DNA of 47,832 nt from Solirubrobacter phytolaccae (GTDB lineage: Bacteria; Actinomycetota; Thermoleophilia; Solirubrobacterales; Solirubrobacteraceae): assembly GCF_027587195.1 (NCBI RefSeq), contig NZ_JAPDDP010000060.1:1-47832 (forward strand), written 5' to 3'. Position numbers and translations under genes: made by a program. This document shows, one piece after another, positions 8,824 through 16,860 of this stretch (position 1 is its first letter; the number at the start of each line of letters is the position of its first letter). The notes beneath the pieces are model-generated. The model was given only the letters and a program-made list of their open reading frames with translations, had not been told where the DNA came from and made no database searches.

Positions 8824-9449
8824 GGGTCCTGCTCGCCGACGACCAGCGAGTGGTCCGCGAAGGCCTGGGCACGCTCCTCAACCTGCTCGAGGGGATCGAG
8901 CTCGTCGCCACCGCCGCCGACGGCGAGGAGGCGCTCCAGCTCGCGGCCGAGCACAACCCCGACGTCGTGCTGATGGATCTGCGGATGCCGCGCATGGACG
9001 GGACGGAGGCGATCCGGAGACTCGCCGCGCGCGGCACCGCGAGCATCGCCCTGACCACCTACGCCGACGACGCGTCCGTGCTCGGCGCGCTCCGGGCGGG
9101 CGCGCGCGGCTACCTCACCAAGGACGCCGGCGCGGAGCAGATCAAGGCGGCGGTCGAAGCGGTCGCCCGCGGGGAGGCGGCGCTGGACCCCGCGATCCAG
9201 CACCACGTCCTCGCCGCCGTCTCGACCCCCGCACCGCAGCAGGAGCTTCCGGACGAGCTCACGCCGCGCGAGGCCGAGGTGCTCACCCTCATCGCCGAAG
9301 GCCTGACGAACAGCGAGATCGCCGCCCGGCTCGTCGTGTCCCCCGCGACCGTCAAGAGCCACGTCAACCACCTGTTCGCCAAGATCGGCGCGCGCGACCG
9401 CGCGCAGGCCGTCGTCTACGCCTACGCGAACGGGCTGGCGAGCACGTAG
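8808..9449 (+). CDS. NarL/FixJ-family response regulator
   Basis: 213 residues. The N-terminal receiver domain has the acidic pair Asp11/Asp12, phosphoacceptor Asp57 (VVLMDLRMP), Thr in ALTTYAD and Lys105 (GYLTKDA). A short linker leads to a C-terminal LuxR-type HTH (LTPREAEVLTLIAEGLTNSE, then ATVKSHVNHLFAKIGARDRAQ). It is the cognate partner of the overlapping histidine kinase. The last 28 bases overlap the convergent BTAD regulator gene. The likely target is the shared promoter with the palindrome at 7668-7685. Confidence 0.95.
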   Translation: MAAGVRVLLADDQRVVREGLGTLLNLLEGIELVATAADGEEALQLAAEHNPDVVLMDLRMPRMDGTEAIRRLAARGTASIALTTYADDASVLGALRAGARGYLTKDAGAEQIKAAVEAVARGEAALDPAIQHHVLAAVSTPAPQQELPDELTPREAEVLTLIAEGLTNSEIAARLVVSPATVKSHVNHLFAKIGARDRAQAVVYAYANGLAST

Positions 9450-12028
9450 ACCTCGAGCCACGCACCGCCGGACTCCTCGAGCAGCTCGGCGGCCCGCGCG
9501 CGCATCCCCGCCGCCCGCTCGGCGTCCGCGAACGCCGCGAGCGCGTCGAGGAAGAAGCCGATGCTGCCGGTGTCGGACACGCGCACGGCGAGCTCGAGCC
9601 CTTCCGAGAGCGGCGCCGGATCGTGCTCCAGCACGGCCAGGTTGTAGAGCGAGATCAGCAGCGGCAGCGTGTCGTCGACGGCCCGGGAGATCTCCAGCGC
9701 CTCCCGCACGAGCGCCAGCGCCGCCGCGGGGTCGGGCGCGATCCGCGCGCGGAAGTTGAGCATCGAGGAGAGGAACCACTCGTCGCCGAGCGTGCGATAG
9801 AGGGCGATGCTCTCGTCGATCAGCGCCCGCCCGCGCCCGGGATCGCCGTCGAGCCCGGTCAGCAGCCCGAGCGCGCCGGCCGCGATCGCCACGCCCGCGT
9901 CGTCACCGGCCTCGCGGTACAGGTCGAGACCTTGGGCGAGCCACGGCCGTGCCGACTCGGTGTCGCCGACGCCCAGCGCGACCATGCCCGCGCCGCTCAG
10001 CGCGCGAGCCCGCGGGAACGACGCGAGCGGCCCGCTGCGCCGCGCCATCTCCGTGAACCACCCGACGCCCTCCTCGACGTGGCCGTAGAAGTACCAGAGC
10101 ATCCACAGCCCCCAGCCCATCTCGACGGCGGCCTCGATCTCGCCGCGATCCAGGTTCCAGCGCAGCGCGGCCCGCAGGTTGTCGTGGTCGTCCTCGAAGC
10201 GCCGCAGCCACGCAAGCTGGTCCGGCCCCTTGAGCGCCGCCTCGCCCGCAGCGGCAAGGCGGGTGAAGAACGCGGCGTGCGTCGCCCGCACCGCATCGGC
10301 GTCGCCGCGGATGGCGAGTTGCTCGAGCGCGAACTCGCGCAGGCTCTCGAGCCGCGAGAACCGCGGCTGCCCGTCGCGCTGCTCGACCCGCACCAGGCTC
10401 TGGTCGACCAGCAGCTCCAGCCCGTCGAAGACCTCGCAGCCGTGCTCGACGAGCGCCTGGGCCGCCTCGAGGTCGAAGCCGCCGGCGAACACGCCGAGCT
10501 GCGCGAACAGCCGCTGCTCGGCCGGCCGCAGCAGGTCGTAGCTCCACGCGATCGTGTCCCACAGCGCCCGCTGGCGCTCCGGCGCGTCCCGCGCGCCCGA
10601 CTTGAGCACGGCGAAGCGATCCTCCAGCCGCTGCAGCAGCGTCTTGACCCCGAGCACGCGCACGCGTGCGGCGGCCAGCTCGATCGCCAGCGGGATGCCG
10701 TCCAGCCGGCGGCACAGCTCGAGCACGTCCGCCGTGTTCTCGTCGGTCAGCGCGAAGCCCGGCTGGAGCGCCTGCGCGCGCTGCACGAACAGCTGCACCG
10801 CGGCCGCCCCGCTCCACCCTGACGGCAGCGGCGGCACCAGGTACTGATGCTCGCCGCGCACGTGCAGCACCGTGCGGCTGGTGACGAGCGCCTTCACGCG
10901 CGGCGCCGACTGGAGCAGCTCCGTCACGAACGGGGCCGCGGACGCGACGTGCTCGAAGTTGTCCAGCACGAGCAGCAGCGACCGCGTGCGGACGTAGTCG
11001 AGGAGCTCGTCGTGCTGCGGGCGCCGGCCCTGGCTGCGCAGCCCGAGATCCCACGCGATCCGCGCGACGATCTGCTGCGGGTCGCTGATGCGCGTGAGGT
11101 CGACGAAGCACGGGTCGCCGCCCTCCGCGGCGAAGCGGGTCGCGACCTCGAGCGCGAGCCGGGTCTTGCCGATCCCGCCGGGCCCGAGCAGCGTCAGCAG
11201 CCGCACGTCCTCGCGCGCGAGCACCGCGCCGATCTCGTCGCACTCGCGCTCCCGGCCGATCAGCGGCGTCAGCGCGGCCGTCGGCAGCACGCGAGCGGGC
11301 TTGGCCGCGACGACCGGCGGCCCGTCCGGCTGCGCCTCCAGCAGCGCCCGGTGTGCGGCCAGCAGCGCAGGGCTGGGGACGGTGCCGAGCTCCTCCCGCA
11401 GCAACGTGCGCACGCGCTCGAACGCGAGCAGCGCCTCGGCGACGTTGCCGCGGGCGCGCAACACGTCGAGCAGCGCGACCCAGGCCGACTCGCGAAAGGG
11501 CGCGAGCTCGACCGCCACACGCGCCGCGCGCTCGGCCTCGGCCGGCTCCGGGCTCTCGCGCGCGATGACCTCCAGCGCCTCGACCCGCACCTCCTGGAGG
11601 CGGTCGCGCTCGCCGTCCAGCCACGGCGACTCGACGCCGGGCAGCAGCTCACGCGTGAGGATCGCGTCGGCGCGGCGCGCACCCTCCAGGTCGGTGGTGC
11701 CGGCGAGCGCCGCCTCGACATCGACCTCCGCGTCCTCCGGCAGGACGAGCCGCAGCTCGGAGCGGCCCGTGATCCGGTCGGGGCCGACGATCCGGCGCAG
11801 CCGTGAGAGCGGCGGCGCGAGCGCGACGGGCGAGTACGGCGCGCCGTCGCCCCAGACGGCGGCCTCCAGCTCGTCACGCCGAACGGGCCGGTCGCGGTTC
11901 AGCACGAGATAGCTGAACAGCAACCGGCCCTGATCTCCGCGGAGCTCCTGATCGACCCGCTTCCCGTCGAGCTCGATCAGCAGCTCACCGCACAGCTGTA
12001 TCCGCGTCCGCGCCACGCGGGAGCACAA
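9422..12028 (-). CDS. AfsR/SARP-like regulator: BTAD, NB-ARC ATPase and TPR domains
   Basis: 868 residues. An OmpR-type winged helix (about 8-95) is followed by a BTAD helical domain (about 100-235), an NB-ARC/STAND ATPase (LIGRERECDEIGAVL; Walker A GPGGIGKT 282-289; Walker B LLLVLDNFEHV; later LCRRLDGIPLAIELAAARVR) and a TPR-like C-terminus. Proteins with this plan, such as AfsR and large SARP regulators, activate secondary-metabolism or transport genes through nucleotide-controlled DNA binding. The TTG at 12028 lies one base after the stop of the FAD oxidoreductase gene, so it is probably read from the same transcript; GTG 12016 is an alternative. It may control the oxidoreductase/MFS block upstream. 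Confidence 0.9.
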   Translation of the reverse strand: MCSRVARTRIQLCGELLIELDGKRVDQELRGDQGRLLFSYLVLNRDRPVRRDELEAAVWGDGAPYSPVALAPPLSRLRRIVGPDRITGRSELRLVLPEDAEVDVEAALAGTTDLEGARRADAILTRELLPGVESPWLDGERDRLQEVRVEALEVIARESPEPAEAERAARVAVELAPFRESAWVALLDVLRARGNVAEALLAFERVRTLLREELGTVPSPALLAAHRALLEAQPDGPPVVAAKPARVLPTAALTPLIGRERECDEIGAVLAREDVRLLTLLGPGGIGKTRLALEVATRFAAEGGDPCFVDLTRISDPQQIVARIAWDLGLRSQGRRPQHDELLDYVRTRSLLLVLDNFEHVASAAPFVTELLQSAPRVKALVTSRTVLHVRGEHQYLVPPLPSGWSGAAAVQLFVQRAQALQPGFALTDENTADVLELCRRLDGIPLAIELAAARVRVLGVKTLLQRLEDRFAVLKSGARDAPERQRALWDTIAWSYDLLRPAEQRLFAQLGVFAGGFDLEAAQALVEHGCEVFDGLELLVDQSLVRVEQRDGQPRFSRLESLREFALEQLAIRGDADAVRATHAAFFTRLAAAGEAALKGPDQLAWLRRFEDDHDNLRAALRWNLDRGEIEAAVEMGWGLWMLWYFYGHVEEGVGWFTEMARRSGPLASFPRARALSGAGMVALGVGDTESARPWLAQGLDLYREAGDDAGVAIAAGALGLLTGLDGDPGRGRALIDESIALYRTLGDEWFLSSMLNFRARIAPDPAAALALVREALEISRAVDDTLPLLISLYNLAVLEHDPAPLSEGLELAVRVSDTGSIGFFLDALAAFADAERAAGMRARAAELLEESGGAWLEVYVLASPFA

Positions 12029-12029
12029 G

Positions 12030-13364
12030 CTACCTGCCGCGGACGTCGTGATTGGCGCGGAACACGCCGGCCGGGTCGAGTACGTCCTTGATCACCTGCA
12101 ACTTGGCGTAGGTGGCCGCGTCGTAGAAGCGCGCCGGGTCGGTCCGCTCCTCGACGAAGTTCCCGTACGCGCGGCCGCCCGCCCACGGCGCCATCGCGTG
12201 GGCGAGCCGCTGCGCCGACACGTGCCCGGCGGCCCCGAGCGCGGGCGTGGCCGCGATGGCGACGCCGTAGAGCAGGAACTCGCCGTCGAGGTGCGTGAGC
12301 GCGCCTCCGCCTCGCGCCCGGCGGCCGACGGCACCCCCGAGCTGGCGCAGCTCGCTCGCGACGAGGGTGCTGCCCGAGCCCGGGCCGGCGGCGCCGACGA
12401 ACGCGCTCACGGCGTCCTCGTCCAGCGCGCCGAGCATCGCGCTCGCCGAGACCGCGGGCGTCGGCCCTTCCGGGTCGGCGTGCAGGCGCGAGAGCGCGGC
12501 GGCGGGGAGCGTCGCGAACGTGTCCAGCTCGGGCCGCAGGTCCCGCAGCGGCGCGAGCAGGTCACGGCGCTCGTCGAGCACGGCGCCGTCGATCGCGACC
12601 AGGTTGCGTCCGCGCAGCGGCTCCGGGATCGTCGGCAGGTCCGGGAGCTGCAGGATCCGCGCGGCGCTCGTGACCGCGTCGGGCGCTTCGGCGGCCCACT
12701 CGACCCAGCGGTTCAGGACGCGTTCGCTGTGCGTCCAGTCCCAGGCGAGCCAGCCGGCGTACGCGTGGGTCAACGGCAGCAGCTCGAACTCGAGCGCCAC
12801 CACCGCGGCGAAGCTCCCACCGCCGCCGCGCAGCGCCCAGAGCAACTCGGGCTCGTGCTCGGCGTCGGTACGGACGAAGTGACCGCTCGCCAAGACGACC
12901 TCGGCGGCGACGATCCGGTTGGCCTGCAGGCCGTACCGGCGCGCAACCCAGCCGAGCCCGCCCGACAGCGAGTACCCGACCACGCCGACGTCCGGCGAGG
13001 AGCCGTGCAGCGGGTACAGGCCGTGCAGCGCGGCCTCCGGGACGACGTGGTCCCAGAGCGCGCCGCCCTGCACGCGGGCGATCCTGCGGTCGGCGTCGAT
13101 CGTCACGCCCTGCATCGCGTCTGTGCGCAGCAGCAGCGTGTCCGAGAGGTCGCCGAGCGGCGCCGGGTTGTGGCCGCCGCCGCGCAGCGTCACCCGGAGG
13201 CCGCGCTCGCGGGCGACCGCGATGGCGGCGCCGACGCCGGCGACGTCCGTAGGGCGAGCGATCAGCGCCGGGCGCTGGTCGACGGCGACGTTCCACGACA
13301 TCCGCAGCGTGTCGTAGTCGGGGTGGCCGGGGTTGACGATGGTGGTCGTGAAGGCAGAGAGCAT
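12030..13364 (-). CDS. FAD-linked oxidoreductase (berberine-bridge / PCMH type)
   Basis: 444 residues. The N-terminal FAD-binding PCMH domain has RPTDVAGVGAAIAVARE and RGGGHNPAPLG, with His65 at the position used for 8-alpha covalent flavin attachment. GVVGYSLSGGLGWVARRYGL follows. The Cys that makes a second flavin bond in bicovalent members is absent (PDVGV instead of a CPxVG-type stretch), so single covalent attachment is expected. The C-terminal BBE motif is present (DAATYAKLQVIKDVLDPAGV). Such enzymes oxidise alcohols, sugars or aromatic products with O2. ATG 13364 has AAAGGA upstream. It is 13 bases downstream of an MFS exporter gene and one base ahead of the BTAD regulator, which suggests modification and export of one compound class. 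Confidence 0.88.
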   Translation of the reverse strand: MLSAFTTTIVNPGHPDYDTLRMSWNVAVDQRPALIARPTDVAGVGAAIAVARERGLRVTLRGGGHNPAPLGDLSDTLLLRTDAMQGVTIDADRRIARVQGGALWDHVVPEAALHGLYPLHGSSPDVGVVGYSLSGGLGWVARRYGLQANRIVAAEVVLASGHFVRTDAEHEPELLWALRGGGGSFAAVVALEFELLPLTHAYAGWLAWDWTHSERVLNRWVEWAAEAPDAVTSAARILQLPDLPTIPEPLRGRNLVAIDGAVLDERRDLLAPLRDLRPELDTFATLPAAALSRLHADPEGPTPAVSASAMLGALDEDAVSAFVGAAGPGSGSTLVASELRQLGGAVGRRARGGGALTHLDGEFLLYGVAIAATPALGAAGHVSAQRLAHAMAPWAGGRAYGNFVEERTDPARFYDAATYAKLQVIKDVLDPAGVFRANHDVRGR

Positions 13365-13377
13365 CGGAGTGGGTCCT

Positions 13378-14748
13378 TTAGGCCTGCTGCGCGGCAACGG
13401 CAGCGCGCGGGCCGGTCGTGCGGAGGAGGAAGAAGGAGGCGACGGCGCCGAAGGCGGCCACGCCGGCGCCGACGAGCAGCACGTGCTGGAAGCCGCTCAC
13501 GAAGTCGGCGGGCGTGACGAGCGTCCCGAGAGCGGCGATGCCGATGGCGAGGCCGGCCTGGCGGGCCGTGTCGTGGATGCCGGTCGCCAGGCCCGCCTGG
13601 TGCGGCGGGACGTCGAGCGACAGCGCGCTCGCGGTCGCGTTGAACAGGCCGGTGCCGGCCATCGCGAGCATGAAGCCGGGCTGCATGTCCAGCCAGGTGG
13701 AGTCGGCGTCCACGACGGAGATCAGCGCCATCCCGACGGCCACCAGCGTCATGCCGACCACGATCAGCCTGCCGGGCGCCAGGCGCGGGGCGAGCTTGGC
13801 CGTCAGCGCCGCGAACAGCAGGTTCATGAACATGCCGGGCACGAGCGCGGCGCCGGCCTCGACGGGCGAGTAGCCGAGCACCTCCTGCAGGTAGAGCATG
13901 ATGTAGATGAAGGTCGAGAACAGCCCCGCGGAGATCGCCGTCGCGGCGAGCTGGGCGGCGGCGAAGCCGCGCTGGCGAAAGAAGCCGAGCGGCATCATCG
14001 GCGCGCGGCTGGTGGCCTCGATCACGACGAACGCGACGAGCAGCGCGACGCCGCCGGCGAGGGCGACGACGACCTGCGTCTCACCCCAGCCGTGCTCGGC
14101 GGCGCCGAGCAGGCCGTAGACGAGGCCGAAAAGCCCGGCGACGAGCGTGACCTGGCCGGCCCAGTCGATCGCGGGCGGGTTCGGGTCCCGCGACTCGGCG
14201 AGTTTGGTCGCGGTGATCGCGAGCACGACGAGGCCGATCGGGACGTTGACGATGAACACCCACTCCCAGCTCAGCGCCTCGGTCAGCAGGCCACCGACGA
14301 CCGGCCCGAGCGCGAACGACGCGCCGATCGTGGCGCCGTAGGCGGCGAAGGCGCCCGTGCGCTCCTGCGGGGTGCGGAACACGTCGCTGAGCAGCGCGAG
14401 CGTGACGGCGAACATCAGCGCGGCGCCGAGGCCCTGCACCGCGCGGGTGGCGATCAGGAGCTCGATCGAACCGGACGCCGCGGCGGCGGCCGAGCTGACG
14501 GTGAAGACGATCACGCCGAGCGTGAAGAGGCGCCTTCGGCCGAAGCGGTCGGCAAGGGACCCTGCGGTCAGGACGATGCTGGCAAGCGCCAGCGTGTACG
14601 CGTCGAGCACCCACTTGAGGGCGTGCAGGTCGGTGTCCAGGTCGGCCTGCAGCGTCGGCAGCGCGGTGTTCACGACCGCGATGTCAAGCATCAGGATCGC
14701 GGTGGCGGCAAGCACCGCGGTCATGGTCCAGCGTTGGAGCGTGGTCAT
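13378..14748 (-). CDS. DHA2-family MFS efflux transporter (copy 1)
   Basis: 456 residues and about 14 membrane segments. It has the drug:H+ antiporter DHA2 marks: motif D1-like LDIAVVNTALPTLQADL, motif A SLADRFGRRRLF, motif C-like GASFALGPVVGGLL, and WEWVFIVNVPIG. It exports small amphipathic molecules through the inner membrane. It closely resembles the next gene upstream (13378-14748 versus 14983-16356) over the whole length, so the pair arose by tandem duplication. It precedes the FAD oxidoreductase by 13 bases and is likely in one operon with it. ATG 14748 matches the start of the paralogue. Confidence 0.92.
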   Translation of the reverse strand: MTTLQRWTMTAVLAATAILMLDIAVVNTALPTLQADLDTDLHALKWVLDAYTLALASIVLTAGSLADRFGRRRLFTLGVIVFTVSSAAAAASGSIELLIATRAVQGLGAALMFAVTLALLSDVFRTPQERTGAFAAYGATIGASFALGPVVGGLLTEALSWEWVFIVNVPIGLVVLAITATKLAESRDPNPPAIDWAGQVTLVAGLFGLVYGLLGAAEHGWGETQVVVALAGGVALLVAFVVIEATSRAPMMPLGFFRQRGFAAAQLAATAISAGLFSTFIYIMLYLQEVLGYSPVEAGAALVPGMFMNLLFAALTAKLAPRLAPGRLIVVGMTLVAVGMALISVVDADSTWLDMQPGFMLAMAGTGLFNATASALSLDVPPHQAGLATGIHDTARQAGLAIGIAALGTLVTPADFVSGFQHVLLVGAGVAAFGAVASFFLLRTTGPRAAVAAQQA

Positions 14749-14844
14749 CTCGTGTCTTTCGAAGGGGGTGAGTTGGCGGTGTCACCACCTTCCGCCGGGC
14801 GCGTTGCGCGGCAGTTGCGCCGACGTTGCACGGTCGCCCGCGGC

Positions 14845-14879
14845 GACGTGGCACCGGACCCGCGATCCGGCGCCACGTC
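14845..14879. terminator. Long hairpin between the two MFS genes
   Basis: GACGTGGC-a-CCGGA pairs with TCCGG-c-GCCACGTC around a 7-base loop: a 13-bp stem with one mismatch. It lies about 105 bases after the stop of MFS copy 2 and about 97 bases before the start of copy 1. No U-run follows in the minus direction, so it may be an intercistronic processing or attenuation structure rather than a classic terminator. The rest of the 234-base gap holds nothing I recognise. Confidence 0.5.
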
Positions 14880-14982
14880 TTTGCCGCGGTGAGCGCCTCC
14901 GTGCAGCCCGGCCTTGCGAACGGGCTGGCCCGCCGCGGGGATGCGACGGGCCTGACCAACACGGAGTCGCGGCTTTGGGGCC

Positions 14983-16356
14983 CTACGCCTCCTGGGGCAC
15001 CGGGACGAGCCCGGTCGTGCCCGGCCGGAACAGGTAGAGCGAAGCGAGGGCGCCGACGCCACCGATCGCCGCGCCCGCCCACATCACGTCCTGGAGGCTG
15101 CCGACGATGTCGGTGACGCTGACGAGCGTGCCGAGCGCCGCGATGCCGATCGCCACGCCGGCCTGGCGCGCCGTGTCGTGGATGCCCGTCGCGAGCCCGG
15201 CGACGCGCTCGGGCACGTCGAGCGCGACCGCGCTGACGGACGGGTTGAAGAGCCCGGTGCCGGCCATCGAGACGATGAAGCCGAGCTGCAGCTCCAGCCA
15301 CGTCATGTCCGCGCTGATCATGAGCGCGCTGATGACCATGCCGAGCGCGGCGAGCCCGAGGCCGCCCGAGATCAGCACCACCGGCGCGACCTTGGTGGCG
15401 ATCTTGGCCGTCGCCGCGGCGCAGAACAGGTTCACCATCGTGCCCGGGACGAGCACGAGGCCGGCCTCCATCGGCGAGTAGCCCTTGACCTGCTGGAGGA
15501 AGATCATGATGTAGATGAAGGTCGAGAACAGGCCCGCGGAGATCGCCATGGCGGCGAGCTGGGCGCCCGCGAAACGGCGGTTGCGGAACATGCCGAGCGG
15601 GACCATCGGGGCGCGCGAGGTGGCCTCGATCGCGACGAACGCGACGAGCAGGCCGGCGGCCGCCGCCAGCGCGGCGACGACGTGGCCGGCACCCCAGCCG
15701 TCCTCGGCCGCGTTGAGCAGGCCGTAGACGAGGGCGAACAGGCCCGCGACGAGCGTGACCTGGCCCGGGATGTCGATCTTCGGCGGGTTCGGGTCGCTCG
15801 ACTCGACGAGCTTGGTCGCCGTGATCGCCAGCACGGCGATGCCGATCGGCACGTTGATCAGGAACACCCATTCCCAGCCGAGGGCCTCTGTAAGGAGGCC
15901 ACCGACGAACGGGCCGAGCGCGAAGGACGCGCCGATCGCGGCGCCGTAGGCCGCGAACGCGGTCGTGCGCTCCTGCGGGGTGCGGAACGCGTGGCTCAGC
16001 AACGCGAGGGAGACGGCGAACATCAGGGCGGCGCCGAGGCCCTGGACGGCGCGCGCGGCGATCAGGAACTCGATCGAGCCGGCGGCGGCCGCGGCGGCCG
16101 AGGAGAGTGTGAACACGATCACACCGATCAGGAACAGCCGGCGGCGACCGAAGCGATCGGCGAGCGAGCCGGCCGTCAGCACGACGCTCGCGAGCGCGAG
16201 CGTGTAGGCGTCCAGCACCCACTTGAGCGCGTGCAGATCGGTGTCCAGGTCGGCCTGCAGCGTGGGCAGCGCCGTGTTCACCACCGCGATGTCGAGCATC
16301 AGGATCGCGGTGGCCGCGAGCACCGCGGCGAGAGTCCATTTCTGTAGGTGCGACAT
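14983..16356 (-). CDS. DHA2-family MFS efflux transporter (copy 2)
   Basis: 457 residues, about 14 membrane segments. The first 60 residues differ from copy 1 at only a few positions, and motifs A and C (SLADRFGRRRLF, GASFALGPFVGGLL) and WEWVFLINVPIG are conserved. Divergence is concentrated in the central loop and the second half (for example IFLQQVKGYSPMEAG against LYLQEVLGYSPVEAG). It is presumably an exporter of a related but not identical substrate range. ATG 16356 has no clear Shine-Dalgarno. It is the first gene of the minus-strand block that runs to the BTAD regulator. Confidence 0.92.
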   Translation of the reverse strand: MSHLQKWTLAAVLAATAILMLDIAVVNTALPTLQADLDTDLHALKWVLDAYTLALASVVLTAGSLADRFGRRRLFLIGVIVFTLSSAAAAAAGSIEFLIAARAVQGLGAALMFAVSLALLSHAFRTPQERTTAFAAYGAAIGASFALGPFVGGLLTEALGWEWVFLINVPIGIAVLAITATKLVESSDPNPPKIDIPGQVTLVAGLFALVYGLLNAAEDGWGAGHVVAALAAAAGLLVAFVAIEATSRAPMVPLGMFRNRRFAGAQLAAMAISAGLFSTFIYIMIFLQQVKGYSPMEAGLVLVPGTMVNLFCAAATAKIATKVAPVVLISGGLGLAALGMVISALMISADMTWLELQLGFIVSMAGTGLFNPSVSAVALDVPERVAGLATGIHDTARQAGVAIGIAALGTLVSVTDIVGSLQDVMWAGAAIGGVGALASLYLFRPGTTGLVPVPQEA

Positions 16357-16509
16357 GACACAGAACCATCGACGGCGGTCGTTGTCCGCGCCTTGCCGCT
16401 ACCTTGCCAAAGGAGGTGCGGTTACCCGACGCCTTCTATGGTGTCTACCTATATCTGCCGGGCGGCTCGTCCCCGCAAGGCGTTGACCCCGACGAAGGGA
16501 CGGACCCGC

Positions 16510-16722
16510 ATGGCGTCCAGCTCCAAGAAGCGAACGACTTTCGCCAAGCTCAACCGTGAGCAGAAGGTGCGCGAGAAGCGCGCCGAGAAGAACGCCCGCC
16601 GCGAAGCGCGCAAGACCGAGCCCGTCGGCTCGACCGCGCCCGCCGAAGAGACCGTCGTGAACGACCTCGACAACGAGATCGATCTCGACAAGCACCCCGC
16701 CGTCACCGGCGAGCAGATCTAG
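16510..16722 (+). CDS. Small highly charged hypothetical protein
   Basis: 70 residues. The N-terminal half is strongly basic and Lys/Arg/Glu-rich (SSSKKRTTFAKLNREQKVRE then KRAEKNARREARKTE), predicted helical, possibly nucleic-acid or ribosome binding. The C-terminal half is acidic (VVNDLDNEIDLDKHP). ATG 16510 follows GAAGGGACGGA, a fair Shine-Dalgarno. No family is recognised. It stands alone, divergent from the MFS block and followed by three strong hairpins, which implies its own transcription unit. Confidence 0.7.
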   Translation: MASSSKKRTTFAKLNREQKVREKRAEKNARREARKTEPVGSTAPAEETVVNDLDNEIDLDKHPAVTGEQI

Positions 16723-16738
16723 CCGATCGAACGCGGCA

Positions 16739-16753
16739 GCCGGCTTCGCCGGC
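16739..16753 (+). terminator. Hairpin 1 after the small charged-protein gene
   Basis: GCCGGC-TTC-GCCGGC is a 6-bp GC stem beginning 17 bases after the stop codon. No strong U-run follows. It is the first of three hairpins in 138 bases between the convergent small gene and the M64 peptidase gene. Confidence 0.5.
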
Positions 16754-16762
16754 GCCAAGCGC

Positions 16763-16801
16763 GATCGGGGAGAGATCGCTTCGCGGATCTCTCAGCCGAT
16801 C
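16763..16801. terminator. Hairpin 2, long 14-bp stem
   Basis: GATCGG and GAGAGATC on the left pair with GATCTCTC and CCGATC on the right, with single- and two-base bulges and a GCTTCGCG loop. It is the strongest structure in this convergent gap and could stop transcription from both sides. Confidence 0.55.
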
Positions 16802-16810
16802 TGCGGCGCA

Positions 16811-16841
16811 CGCGCCCACCGGCCAGGAGCCGGTGAGCGCG
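16811..16841 (-). terminator. Hairpin 3 next to the M64 peptidase stop
   Basis: CGCGC and CACCGGC pair with GCCGGTG and GCGCG, with one mismatch and a CAGGA loop. It lies 20-50 bases beyond the minus-strand stop of the M64 gene and is a likely terminator for it. Confidence 0.5.
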
Positions 16842-16860
16842 TCTTCACGCCGGGACCGCT

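Noticed and set aside
12048-13517. Long open frame antisense to the FAD oxidoreductase gene (489 codons)
   Set aside because: Composition is Arg/Gly/Asp-rich without any domain, and it mirrors the real gene. GC-rich DNA makes such open antisense frames common.
13333-14892. Long plus-strand open frame over MFS copy 1 (519 codons)
   Set aside because: Low-complexity Asp/Glu/His/Arg product antisense to a clear transporter gene.
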